Shown here piece after piece: positions 13,401 through 23,359 of a stretch of DNA of 64,000 nucleotides. Source of the stretch: Yamagishiella unicocca (taxonomy: Eukaryota; Chlorophyta; Chlorophyceae; Chlamydomonadales; Volvocaceae); contig BDSL01000020.1 of the NCBI GenBank assembly GCA_003116995.1, forward strand, positions 434,001-498,000, read 5' to 3'. The position numbers and the translations under genes are program-made. Each line of letters starts with the position of its first letter. The first letter of the stretch is position 1. The notes below the pieces were generated by a model that saw nothing but the letters and a program-made list of their open reading frames with translations, made no database searches and was not told where the DNA came from.

Positions 13401-16400
13401 CGAAGCGGCAGGAGCCGCGGCGGCAGCAGCGGCGGCAGCGGCGGCGGCAGCAGCCGCTGCAGCAGCGGCGGCGGCGGCCTTGCCACCGCCCGCCTGCTGC
13501 CCAGCCTTACCGCCGCCCTTGCCACCCTGCTGATGCTGTGGCGGCGCCAGCGGCCCGCCCTTACCCCCCCCTGCAGCTGCTGCGCCCTTGCTGGGTCCCG
13601 GCCCCGGCGCCGGCCCCGGCCCCGAAGCCGGCCCTGCCGCCGCCGCCGCCGCGGCGGCAGCGGGCGGCGCTGCCTTGCCTGCAGCTCCCGCTCCAGCGGC
13701 TCCCTTGCCGGCCGCGGCGCCGGCGGGGCCCTTGGCGGCGGTGCCGCCGCCGCCCTTGCCGCCAGCACCTGCGCCCGGCGGCGGCGCCGGCGCGCCCGAG
13801 GCGACGATCGTGTATTCTTCATCCTCGCCGCCGCCGCCGGCGCCGCCGCCGCCGGCGCCTCCGACGCCTCCCTGCTTCTTCATCACTGCGCGCTCCTTCG
13901 CGCTGAGGTGCCTCCGGCCGGCGGCGCCGGCGGCGCCGCCGCGGCTTCCGGCGTCCCCACCCGCCGCCGCCGCCGCCGCGGGCTGCTCGTCCACTGCCGC
14001 CTCCTCATCGCCGCCTTGGTTGAGGCCGTAGCGGTCGTAGACCGCCGCTGCCGCGGCCGACGGCGCGGCACCGTACGGCATGTCGTACGACCCCTCAAGG
14101 AAGCGGTCGAGTGGTGACGGCGCCGCGCCGGCGGCGCCGGCGGCCCGCCGGCCCGACGCTGACGCCACCGCCTGCTGGGTGAGGCCGTCGTTGTTGCCGG
14201 CGCCGCCGGCGGCGTCCTCAATGGGATCGTCGTCCGGTATCTCCACTGTGGTGCCGTACACAGGACGCGGCAGGGTGGGCCGTAAAGTTATAATGGATTG
14301 TTGGGGGATGGGCACAGGACGCGGCAGGGTGGGCCGTAAAGTTATAATGGATTGTTGGGGGATGGGGACGGGAGAGAACAGAAGCTGGCGGCGTAGTAAG
14401 GCAAGACAATATTTTCCTCTTTTCCACACTGCAGGGCCACGCCCCAAAGACCAACTGTCTAACCGAACCGCACGTGCACCACCAACCGTCCCGTCCCGTC
14501 CCGCCCACCAGCTCACCGTCCTCTTCAGCGTCCGACCCCCCGCCGGCGGGCCCGCCGTACGCCGGGCCCGGCCCGCCCACCACTGACGCCGCATCCGGGT
14601 CCAACCCGCGCACCGCCCTCTCGCCCAGGTGGGCGGGGATGCTGCTGTCGTCCAGCCTGTTGGCGGTTGGGCGGTTGGACGAGGTGACATGTGGGTCAGG
14701 TGCGGGATGGCTGGGTTTTGGTTGGGCCACACGGTTACTGCGGTCGAAACCCCTCTGCCTCTTGCTTTCACTCCGCCCGCTGCTGGTCCTCCCTCCCACC
14801 CTCCCACCCACTGCAGGCAAACGCGTGCCCGAAAACAGTTCGTCGGTCGGCTATTCTCGTTCCTGCCCTCTGTCTCCTATGTCTTGTGACCGGGTCTTCT
14901 AGACAGACACCCCCCCTCACCCCTTCACCTGAATAGGAAGCCAAAGCCCATCACCAGCGGCTGCGGCGGCAGGAAGTTCTTCTTCCCGCGGATCATGAAG
15001 GAGCCAGTGACCAGGTACTCACCGGTGGGGGCGGTTTTGGAGACCTGCGGGTGGTGGTTGTGGTGGTTGTGGGCGGTTAGGACGTGCGGGGTGGTTAGGA
15101 TGGTTGTTGGTGCTGGTGAATCAGAGATGGGACGGTGTGGGAGGCGGACGGCCAGGAGGAGGGGGGGCGGCATAAACACCGGTTACGCGACGGAAGGCGG
15201 GGGCAAGCCCCAGAGCGCATCACGCAGCGCGAGGCTCTCCGAGTTGGGTCGTCGGTGGACAGGCCGGTGCCCCAGCCCTCAAACCAACACCCACGCCAGC
15301 AACCACCCCAGCAACCACACCCCAGCACCCACATCAGCAGCAACGCAGGCCCAATCCCCGGCCCCCGCTCCGGCTCCCCCCGCCGCCCCTCCCCCCCTCC
15401 AACTAGTTTCTGCCCTCCGTCTCGCATATCGTGTACCCGGTGTAACCATCCTCGCCCCATTCTCTCCTGCCCCCCTGGCTGCGCCCCGCCCCCTCCTCAC
15501 CTGGTTGTGGTGCACCCACCAGGCGCTGGTCACGATCTTGGAGTCCCAGGCGCGCGAGCGGCACATGCAGGCGCACCCGGCCTGCTGCAGAGTCAGCGGG
15601 GGAACGGGCTGGTCGGGGAAGGAGTTCTTGACGATGGTGGAGGAGGCGCCTGCGGGAGGGGGGGCCCGGTAAGGGGGATAGGGGGAGGAGGGGGGAGAGG
15701 AGGGGGAGGAGGGGGGAGGGGGTAAAAGGAAGCCCCGTGTGAGGGTGTGGGGGCTGTGGACGGGGCTGTGGGATGTGATGCTGGTGCTGATCTTGGAGGA
15801 AGGTGAGCATGGGGTGAGAATGGGATTTGCGTTCAGGTGTGTGGCGAAAAGGTACTGAACGGGTGGCGGTTCCTTTCCAAGCGAGCTTGTGCCCATCCAT
15901 CCCCTCTTCCCCCCTCTAGTACCTATCCGCCCCCCCCCCTCCTCCCTCTCCCCCTCCTCCTCCCCCTCCTCCCCCTCCTCTTCCTCCTCTTCCTCCTCTT
16001 CCTCCTCCCCCTCCTCCACGGGCTTCCTCTTGTAACCCCAACCCACCCCTCCTCCTCCTCACTCCCCACCCCTCCTCCTCCTCCTCCCCCCCTCCGTCCG
16101 TGCGTACCGTGCAGCTCCGCGTGTACGTACACGTCCCCCTTCCTGAAGTACCTCTTGACCAGCAGCTCGTTCTGCTGCGCGTCCCGCCCCGAAACCACCA
16201 GGTAGTTCTCGGAGGAGATGAACCAGTGGAAGCGCTCGAACCACATGGGCTTGCGCACGGGCTGGAGCGCGGCGGGGGCGGAGCGAACCTGCGGGAGGGG
16301 GGGGGAGCGGGGCCGAGGGGGACGGAGGTTGGGGGAGGGGGAGGAAACCCGTGGGTCGGCACTCCAGAAATTAGTGAACTCGACTGTGCAAGCCTGGGAC

Positions 16401-19400
16401 ACTCGTTGTTTTGCGTGCTGGAGAGCTTGCCACAAATATTTAGGAGTTGGTGTTTAACGGTTTTATATGGTTTTACGATTTACGGTTTTAGGGTTTTACC
16501 GTTTTAGGGTTTTAGGGGTGGTAGCCTGGAGTGAGTGGTGGCCCCTGGCCGGGTCCCCTGTTGGCTGCCCGCTATCGCCCCCCTCTCCTCCACCGCCGCA
16601 ACCTACTACCAACCCAACCCAACACCAATCAGTCGGCGGCAGGCTTCCGAGAAAGGGACTCTCGGGACCAGCCGGCGCATCACCACTGGCAGCTGCCAGT
16701 CGCCATGACGGGAGTGACATCGTTGCCGCCCCACCTCCGTAACCCACACACCCATACCCCCCCCACCCCACGGGATGGGTTTCCCTCGCATATCCCCATC
16801 GCACCCCACTACAGCGCAACCCAGCGCACCCCAACACCCCCACCTGCTTGAGCTGCGCCTCCGCCTTCTTCTCCGCCGCCGCCAGTGCCGCCTGGTTCGC
16901 CGCCACCGTCTTGCCATGCTTGGCCAGGTGGCGGCGGCGGGTGTCGAAGTAGGCGGAGGCGTTGGCGTGGGCGGACAGGGACAGGTCCACAGGCACCTGC
17001 ACCAGGGGGGGCCGGGGCAGGGGCAGGTAGAAAAGGACCGGTTAGTCGACATGGGAAGCATAGCGGAGGCACGCTGAAGCAGCAGCTTGGGTGCCAGGCG
17101 CTGGGTACGAAGGCACGCGGCAAAGGGGAAACAGGGTACGATGCGGCACGACGAACAAGGCTTGGTTTACGAGCCGCCACCCCGCACCCCACACCCCGCC
17201 CCCACCTTGACAGCCTTCCTGGTCATCGCCTCCTCGTCCCCGTCGTCACCCAGGTCGTCCAGGCTGTTGGCCAGCATCAGCGTCACGCCGTTGTCGGGCA
17301 GCTGCAGCGACACGATGAGCGAGGCGACTGGGTTGCCAGCGCGGCGCTCGTCCCGAATGAGGGTCTCCAGGTCGGACCAGTCCATGCCTGGGGGGGGGGG
17401 AGAGGAGGGGTGGCATGAAAATCGTTGACGCGAAAAGAACAGGATAGTTGGCGCATGGTCGGCGGACATATAGGAGAGGAGAGGTGGAGTGGGGGGTAAA
17501 GGATAGTCCGCGAATTCACGGCCGACAAACCAAGGGCGATTTAGGTGGTGGTCCAGGGTGCGGGGGGGTTGCGGTGCGGGGAGGGGAGGGGTGCACCAGG
17601 CAGGGAGCAGCGGGTGTTGGGGTTCTGGTCTCACGGTCATGGTGTAGGGGGGTGAGGGGGGTGAGGGGGGTCCGGGGGGTAACGGGGGGGTGAGGGGGGT
17701 TAAGGGGGGGTAAAGGGGGTAAGGGGTGTAAGGTGGGTTGAGGTGGGGTGAAGTGGGTTGAGGTGGGTTGAGGTGGGTTGAGGTGGGGTAAGAGGGGGTA
17801 AGGGGGGGGTGAGGGGGGGGTAAGGGGGGGTTAGGGAGGGTGAGGGGGGTGAGGGGTTCTCGCCAGGTGTGGGGTAGGGGTGATTCGTGGCGCGCATGCG
17901 ACACACGCCCATACCGGCATACCGGACGCGCACTCCCACCCCCGCGCTAGCAGGCACGTCCCTTGCTTCCTTGGTAGCTGCAGTCAGCCCACCCCACACA
18001 CCCGGCCCGGGCGGTCCCCACCTGTGGCCAGCGACTGGTTGACTGCCGCCAGCGCCGCATCCACTGCCTCCAGGTTGTAGGTGATGAGCTGAGCCTTCAG
18101 CTCGCACTCGTCAGCCTGGCGGAGGAGGGCCTCGGCGCGGGAGCCCTGCGGGGAGGCGGGGGGTTACAATGAAAGAACCGGTAACTCGACGGGGGAAATG
18201 TAGCGGGTGCATAGCGGCCGGGGGGGGAGAGGATGGCGAGGGGTAAGAGGCGGGGGGGGAAGGAGGGGGTAAGAGGCCGGGGGGAAGAGAAGGGAGTAAG
18301 AGGCGGTACTTATTACGACCATATGGTCTGGAGGCCAGCCCGCGAGGAGGCATCCTTGCCTCCGCCGTACACCGATTGAGTCCGCGGCTTCCGAACTTCC
18401 CGGGTGCTTCTTCCTTTCTTTCTTGTTTCCCAACCAATCGACCGTGTGGAGCCGGTGGAGAGCGGTGGAATCCGTTTCCTGAACCACCCGCCAATGCAAC
18501 TGCATCCACGAGTTCCCTCAGGACCCCCACCCCCTCAACCCCGGGTAACCGGTTCATCTTTGTAACCCCCCCAACCCCGCAGCACCTCAAAACCCCCCTC
18601 CGCCCCCTCGCCCTCACCCCCTTACCTCCCGACATACACACCTTCATCCCCACCCCACCCCCCAGCTACACTTCCCATGCCCGAGTAACCGGTTCTTTTC
18701 TGTAACCCACCAGCACACCCACCCACGCACCCACCCACCCACACACCTGGTCCAGCTTGATCTTGTCCAGCCGCGACATCGCCGCCTTCTCCGCATCCGC
18801 CCGCGCGATGTCCACACGCTGTCCCTCCACCTTGGAGAAGAACTCGTCCAGCCCGTCATCAAAGGTAGGCAGCTCCAGGCAGGGCTGCGCGGCGTACGGC
18901 AGCAGCGGCAGTGGGTTGAACTCCGCGAACACCAGCTCGCCGGCGGCGACCGCCGCCGCGGCGGCGGCGGAGTCCAGCGGCGGCGCCGCCGCCGCTGGCG
19001 GCTCCGGCGGCTCCGCCGGCTTCGCGTCCTCCTTGGCGCCCTTCTTGTCCTTCTTCTTTCCGGCCTTGGCGCTGCTGCCTGAGTGAGGAGGCGGGAGGTG
19101 TAAGGCCCGGGAGTGAGCGAGAGGCGTAAGGCCCGGGTGCGAGCGAGGGCTACCGGGCGGTAGGGACAGGCAGGCGCAAGGCCACCGCGGCCCCCACCAC
19201 CACACACGCAAAGTCATCCACCAGGGTCACACGCCCCCTCGTTATCTCAGATTATCGCAGATTGCGCTCTCCAGCCACAGGCAGCGCCCCCCCCTTCCCG
19301 GTGTTCATGCCCCCCCCCGCCCCCCGGTATGTTCCGGGCATCCACGGGTCTCCCTCGAACCGCCCCCCGGGGACTCGGGAGCACGGGTTTGTCTGCTGCC

Positions 19401-19625
19401 TGCCCCCTCCCCCCCCCCCAAACACCCCGCTACATTTCCCCAGTCGCGTTACCGGTTATTTCATGTACCCCCCACCCCGCTGGCCTACCCGGCGCGGTGA
19501 GGGTGATGTAACCCCGCGGCACCTCCCCCGCCTCCAGCCGGGCAAACCAGTCGTCAAGACGCCCCAGCGCCGCCAGCAGCGCCTTCCGTACATCCTCGGC
19601 AAGCACGCCGCTGGGGACAGCCGCC

Positions 19626-19657
<32 letters not shown>

Positions 19658-22600
19658 CGGCGAGGTAGCGTCTGCGGAAGCCTCCGCAGCGTCGCCGTCA
19701 GCCTCGTCCTCCTCACCTCCGACGCCCAATCCGACGCCGGCGGCGGCGGCGCCGCCGTCGACGGCGGCGCCGTCAGGCGTGGCGGCGGTGACGGCGGCGG
19801 CGGTGGCGGCTGCGGCGGCACCGGCGGATCCCTCCGGCGGGGGAACCAACGCGACGGCGGCGTTGGGGTCTAGGCCGGCGTCCATGACCACGTGCTCCGC
19901 AATGGTGGGCCCGTACGGAAGTACGGCAGTGATGAGCGCTGCGCGGCGGCGGAAGGGGGGTTCAAGTTCGCGAAAGTTTGTTCCGGGACCCAGCAGCGAC
20001 AGCGCCCCCAGCCCCCCACGCGCTCAGCTGCAGCACCTCGCCGTACCATCACCGCCGTCAACCCCTGCCTTCCCAACTCGCCCTCCCCCCCTTTCCCTAC
20101 TCGGTTACTCATTCCACGGGCTTTCCTCAACCCCGCCACTCCCCCCCGCACCCTCGGTTGTCCAACTTCTCAGTGCCGACCCACGGGTCACCTCCCATAC
20201 CCCCCCGCCACCCCCCGCACCCTCGGTTGTCCTACTTCTCAGTGCCGACCCACGGGTCACCTCCCATACCCCCCCCCCGCCCCCCCCCGCACCCTCGGTT
20301 GTCCTACTTCTCAGTGCCGACCCACGGGTCACCTCCCATACCCCCCCGCCACCCCCCGCACCCTCGGTTGTCCTACTTCTCAGTGCCGACCCACGGGTCT
20401 CCTCTCATACCCCCCCCCGCCACCCCCCGCACCCTTGTAGTTGGCCGCCCTGCCCACCGCCCCGTCCAGCTGCTCCCCCGTGATCGTGGTCGCCAGCCTC
20501 ATCGCCGCCATGGGGTAGGGGTGCCGGGCCATGATGACCAGGCCCTTGTCGTCATCGCGGTGGGAGCGGAGCAGCGTCAGCACCTCGTAGTTGGTGTCGG
20601 TGAGCACGATGTTACCCTGGGGGGGGGAGGGGGGGTAAGTGATAGGCGGGGATTCGAGGGAGACCCGTGATAGGCGGGGATGGGAGGGGGTTGCGGCAGG
20701 GTGGTGGTAGAGGCTAAGTGTTTTAGGAGGCGGCTGGCCAGCCCGGGGGTCCCAAGGGCACAACGCGTTTTCGATCAAACAAAAAAGAAGGCAAGAGCCC
20801 TGGGGGTTTCAGGGTTGGGGTTTTAGGGTTTTGAAGGTTGTTTAAAAGGTTGTTTGGGATTCTTTTTAGGGTTTAGGTTCGTGTCCGGGGCTCACCTGGG
20901 CGTACATCTCGAGGATGAGGTGCACGGCACCGGGCCCCGACCCGAGGGTCAGCTCCATGCAGCGGTCCACCCCCAGCTGCCGCACCGCCTCCACGCGCCG
21001 GGTGCGGCAGTGCTTGCGCAGCTTGAGGGTGAAGTTGGAGGGCAGCTCGGAGGACTTCTCGCGCAGGACCTGGGCGGCCGGGGAGTGGCGGAAAAGCCCC
21101 GGGGGCCGGGGGCCGGGTACGGAGGTGAGTGTGTGTATGTGTGTGTGTATGTGTGTGTATGTGTAGTTTGTGTTCCCCCCCTCGTCATTCGCCGCTTGTG
21201 CGCTCGGAGCTCATCCCGTGCGAGCCCGCGTGCGGTCCCAGGCGGCGGTGCACTCTCCCCCTCAGACGAAGATCAGACCCTCCTCGCGATTCCACGTATC
21301 CGCTCTCTCCTCTCCCGCATCCTTTTTCCTCTTACACTCTCCCAACACTACTACAAACCCTACAATCCATCCAGCCACCCATCCAGCCATCCACCCAGCC
21401 CTCTACCCAGCCACCCACCCAGCCACCCACCCACCCACGCCCATGGGGAGTGCCTCAGGGCCGGGCAGGGCCGGGCAGGGCAGGGAGGGTGGCTGGGCGG
21501 CAGGGTGGGCGAGGCGGGGGCTCTCAAAAGCCAACTCCTGTCCACCCTTTCTTGCCCTAGGGAACCCCTCTGCCGATGTCCTCTACCTCCTCCCCGCCCC
21601 TTCCCACCAAACGATTCCCAATTGGGTTTTACCACTCCTCAGTGCCGACCCACGGGTCTCCTCCCATTACCCCCCGCCCCCCGCACCTTTGTCGTATGGA
21701 ACCTGGATCCGCTCTCCAGCAGCAGGTACACCTTCTCGCCATCCTCGCCGCTGCGTGCAAGCTTGACGACGTAGGTCTGGGGCGAGGGAAGAGCGGGGAG
21801 GGGGGAGGGGGGTTAGCAGAAAAGGGGAGAGGGGGGAACAGGGGGAGGGTTGTGTGGGGGGGCCCCTCAGCCCGACTCAGCACCCTGGGTGGCGGGTACC
21901 GCTGATGGAGCTCGTGGATGACCCATGGGTCCCCCTCCGCCTCTCGACACCAGTGCCCCTCCGCTCTTCATTGATGTACACACTCTCCTGCGTGCACCCC
22001 CACCCGCCTGCGTGCACTCTCTCCCTCCTGCGTGCATCCCCTCCCGCCTACGTGCGCCCCTCCTCCCCCGACCCACCACCGCCCTCCCGCCCCGCTGCTG
22101 TGTCCCACCGCACTGAGCACACTCGCCCTGCAGTGTCGGCCTGAACACCCAATGCACGTGATGAATGGCAACACACCCGGCGGCACCGCTCGCGGCGGCC
22201 CACCCAGCAACCCGATGAGGCCCGACACATCGGCCGCCGCTTGGGCTGGCCTTCCCGGCTGAGCGGCTCGACTAGTCCACACACACACGGACACACACAC
22301 ACACGGAAAAAAACACACGGACACACTGGTAGGTGTAACTGAACCCACCCGCTGCCGGCTCCGATCGTCGTACTGGACCGCGCACGTGCCCCCAAAACCC
22401 TGCCTAACCGCCCCTCCTCCCCGCCTCCCGGGCTCCCCCGCCCTCTCTACCCCCCACGCTGTCCTGCACTCGCTTCCCCTCCGCCCCCCTCCCGGCGTCA
22501 CACCCACCTGTCTACCCAAGTGGTCGCCCCTAGCCCCACCCCCTCCCACCTCCTCCCCCCTTCCTCCCCGCCCCCTCCCCTTCCCCCGCCCCCTCCCCCC

Positions 22601-22711
22601 CACCTTGGGCGTGAGGTCATATATGTTGGCCACCCGCAGCCCCAGGATGCGCTGCCGCAGGCAGGCCACCTCGGCCGCCACGTCAGCACTGCTCATCCGC
22701 TGCTTCACCAT
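10495..22711 (-). CDS. NEMF: NEMF/Rqc2-family ribosome quality control factor
   Basis: NEMF/Rqc2 binds stalled 60S subunits, recruits the Listerin ligase and directs CAT tailing. Phased exons: 22711-22604, 21776-21687, 21069-20896, 20616-20433, 19938-19489, 19078-18747, 18145-18022, 17387-17206, 16996-16844, 16288-16108, 15649-15501, 15044-14929, 14656-14517, 14245-13347, 13125-12970, 12223-11902, 11244-11041 and 10739-10495. This gives about 1402 residues, against about 1076 in human. NFACT-N holds D10 and the D101-R102 pair in QLGVDR, known to be needed for CAT tailing. A coiled-coil region follows. NFACT-R is nearly textbook: [43 protein letters not shown]. The C-terminal domain ([20 protein letters not shown]) is intact. 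Exon 14 is a roughly 300-residue Ala/Gly-rich insert, which explains the extra length. A Lys-rich exon probably lies near 12690-12760 but its borders could not be resolved. Confidence 0.95.
11331..11366 (+). repeat. Intronic repeat family E, copy 1
   Basis: Core GAGAATCCGCGAATCC followed by ACGGCTGACAAACCGAGGGC. It lies in the NEMF intron between exons ending at 11902 and beginning at 11244, on the acceptor side. Relative to the gene it is inverted. Confidence 0.85.
11379..11450 (+). repeat. Intronic repeat family B, acceptor-side copy in NEMF
   Basis: CCCGGTTACATGACATAGGA, then GATGGAGGGCAGAAG, and further on TTTTCGGACACGC. The same order of blocks recurs in inverse gene orientation on the donor side of the NEMF intron starting at 14928. 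Confidence 0.8.
11698..11830. repeat. Degenerate 5-mer/10-mer repeat (CACTG/TACACTGCA)
   Basis: Runs of CACTGCACTG, ACACTGCATT and CACTACAGCA in the NEMF intron preceding the exon at 11244. It is imperfect and appears to have expanded by slippage. Confidence 0.85.
12243..12346. repeat. Direct duplication of a ~38-bp block
   Basis: GGGGCCGTTGCTGACAACAC followed by GGCAACACACGGTTG occurs at about 12246 and again about 62 bp later, just upstream (gene sense) of the NEMF exon beginning at 12223. Confidence 0.9.
12489..12620. repeat. 35-bp tandem repeat, about 3.5 copies
   Basis: Units contain GGCGGGGGAGGTGGTGCGAC followed by ACCGGCAGTAGC. They lie in the unresolved NEMF intron region between exons at 12970 and 12223. 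Confidence 0.92.
13283..13320 (-). repeat. Intronic repeat family B, donor-side copy
   Basis: On the minus strand it reads CCGGTTACACGACATCAGAA then ACGGAGGGCGG, within the first 70 nt of the NEMF intron that follows the exon ending at 13347. Sense orientation at the donor. Confidence 0.8.
14260..14367. repeat. 54-bp tandem duplication next to an NEMF splice acceptor
   Basis: Two near-identical copies starting ACAGGACGCGGCAGGGTGGG at 14260 and 14314. They begin about 15 nt from the acceptor of the NEMF exon starting at 14245. Confidence 0.92.
14818..14900 (-). repeat. Intronic repeat family B, donor-side copy with extended block
   Basis: On the minus strand: CCCGGTCACAAGACATAGGA, GACAGAGGGCAGGAAC, then GTTTTCGGGCACGCG. 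It starts about 30 nt after the donor of the intron following the exon ending at 14929. It matches the 11379-11450 copy block for block. Confidence 0.82.
15055..15500 (-). mobile_element. Candidate introner: NEMF intron with inverted terminal motifs
   Basis: The donor side (about 15405-15450, minus sense) carries GGGTACACGATATGCGAGAC and GGAGGGCAGAAACTAG. The acceptor side (15169-15192) carries GCATAAACACCGGTTACGCG in the opposite orientation. The two ends are therefore related and inverted, though divergent. Inferred to be an introner-like intron; no transposase is encoded. Confidence 0.45.
16342..16366 (+). repeat. Intronic repeat family C copy
   Basis: GGAAACCCGTGGGTCGGCAC about 55 bp from the acceptor of the NEMF exon starting at 16288, inverted relative to the gene. 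The same core begins NEMF introns at 21686 and 20432 in sense orientation. Confidence 0.8.
16486..16517 (+). repeat. Interstitial telomere-like octamers (TTTTAGGG)
   Basis: Four contiguous octamers: TTTTAGGG, TTTTACCG, TTTTAGGG, TTTTAGGG. They lie in the NEMF intron between exons 16844 and 16288 and are preceded by degenerate versions from about 16460. TTTTAGGG is the Chlamydomonas-type telomere unit. Confidence 0.85.
17413..17460 (+). repeat. Intronic repeat family A copy, acceptor side, NEMF
   Basis: GCATGAAAATCGTTGACGCG then ACAGGATAGTTGGCGCATGG, 25 bp from the acceptor of the exon at 17387 and inverted relative to the gene. It closely matches 30494-30540 on the donor side of a peptidase intron. 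Confidence 0.85.
17502..17537 (+). repeat. Intronic repeat family E, copy 2
   Basis: GATAGTCCGCGAATTCACGG then CCGACAAACCAAGGGC, in the NEMF intron upstream of the exon at 17387. Inverted relative to the gene, acceptor half. Confidence 0.83.
18146..18746 (-). mobile_element. Candidate introner: NEMF intron 6 with ~47-bp inverted repeats
   Basis: The intron between exons 19078-18747 and 18145-18022 has related blocks near both splice sites in opposite orientation. Donor side (18708-18662, minus sense): GGGTTACAGAAAAGAACCGG, TTACTCG, CATGGGAAGTGTAGCTGGG. Acceptor side (18162-18208, plus sense): GGGTTACAATGAAAGAACCG, GTAACTCGAC, GGGGGAAATGTAGCGGG. Roughly 85% of about 47 positions agree by eye. 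A third partial copy sits at 18542-18568. Terminal inverted repeats within an intron are the hallmark of DNA-transposon-like introners. No coding capacity was seen, so any mobility would be non-autonomous. Confidence 0.6.
19429..19470 (-). repeat. Intronic repeat family A copy, donor side, NEMF intron 5
   Basis: On the minus strand: GGGTACATGAAATAACCGGT then AACGCGACTGGGGAAATGTA, starting about 18 nt after the donor at 19488. Sense orientation. Confidence 0.88.
20141..20431 (-). repeat. ~70-bp tandem repeat x4 carrying donor-like sequences
   Basis: Four units in NEMF intron 4 share, in gene sense, GGTGCGGGGGG, then GGAGACCCGTGGGTCGGCAC (or GGTGACCCG...) and TGAGAAGTAGGACAACCGAG. Each new unit begins again with GAGGGTGCGG, resembling the true donor (AAGGGTGCGG) at 20432. 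NEMF intron 2 (donor at 21686) starts with a single copy of the same block. Confidence 0.9.
20821..20876 (+). repeat. Second interstitial telomere-like patch
   Basis: TTTTAGGG followed by TTTTGAAG and, 30 bp on, TTTTTAGGGTTTAGG. It lies in the NEMF intron between exons 21069-20896 and 20616-20433, about 20 bp from the donor. More degenerate than the patch at 16486. Confidence 0.65.
21639..21686 (-). repeat. Family C block at the donor of NEMF intron 2
   Basis: Immediately after the exon ending at 21687 the intron reads GTGCGGGGGGCGGGGGGTAA, then GGAGGAGACCCGTGGGTCGG and CACTGAGGAG. This is essentially the same intron start as intron 4 (20432), although the exons are unrelated. Confidence 0.85.
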
Positions 22712-23065
22712 CCTGGCAGCACGTGCTCCCGCTCCTCCCGCTCCTGCTACCGCTCTTCCTCCCTTTCCTCCTCCTCCTCCTCGCGCTCCCGCTCCTCCTC
22801 CTCCCTCGCCTCCTCCTCCTCCGAGTGAGAAGCCGCCCCCTCCGCCTCCTCGCGAGGGACCGCTGCGGCTAGCGGTCTGAGGGCCGCTGGGCGCGGATCA
22901 CCGCCGCGGCACAGTCGCCGTGGCGCCGGTGCTGCCCGGGCCGCCTGTCAGCTACAGCCGCCTGCCCAGCTACAGCCGCCTGCGCAGCTGCTCGCGCCCA
23001 CCTGCCGCTCGTCGCTCGTCCTACCCGATGCTGCTGCAGCGCTGTGGCGTGATGTGGTTTGGGCG

Positions 23066-23160
23066 TGGGTGTAGTTGGGCTGGGTTGGGTTGGGTTGGGT
23101 TGGGCTGGGTTGGGTTGGGTGCGGTTGGGTTGGGTGCGGTTGGCGGTTGGCGGTTGGGGG
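23066..23160. repeat. GGGTT/GGGCT pentamer-rich tract
   Basis: Runs of GGTTGGGTTGGGCTGGGTTG, strongly G-biased on the plus strand, in the 5' flank of NEMF. Confidence 0.85.
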
Positions 23161-23280
23161 TGGGGCAGGTGGCTAGGGGAAAGGCGGGTGGCATGGGGCG
23201 GTGCAGGCTGGTTGGCACCGTGTGAAGTGGACCATGGGGAGGACGCTGCGGTGCGGTGGTGGTAGCGGCGGAACTAGTGA

Positions 23281-23359
23281 CGGAACCAAGTGGCGGAACC
23301 AAGTGGCGGAACCAAGTGGCGGAACCAAGTGGCGGAACCAAGTGGCGGAACCAAGTGGA
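23281..23359. repeat. 13-bp tandem repeat x6
   Basis: Unit GGCGGAACCAAGT is repeated six times almost perfectly, about 570 bp upstream of the NEMF start codon. Confidence 0.95.

Noticed and set aside
20141..20431. Possible CRISPR-like array
   Set aside because: Units are head-to-tail without unique spacers, sit in a nuclear intron and vary in length; an ordinary tandem repeat.
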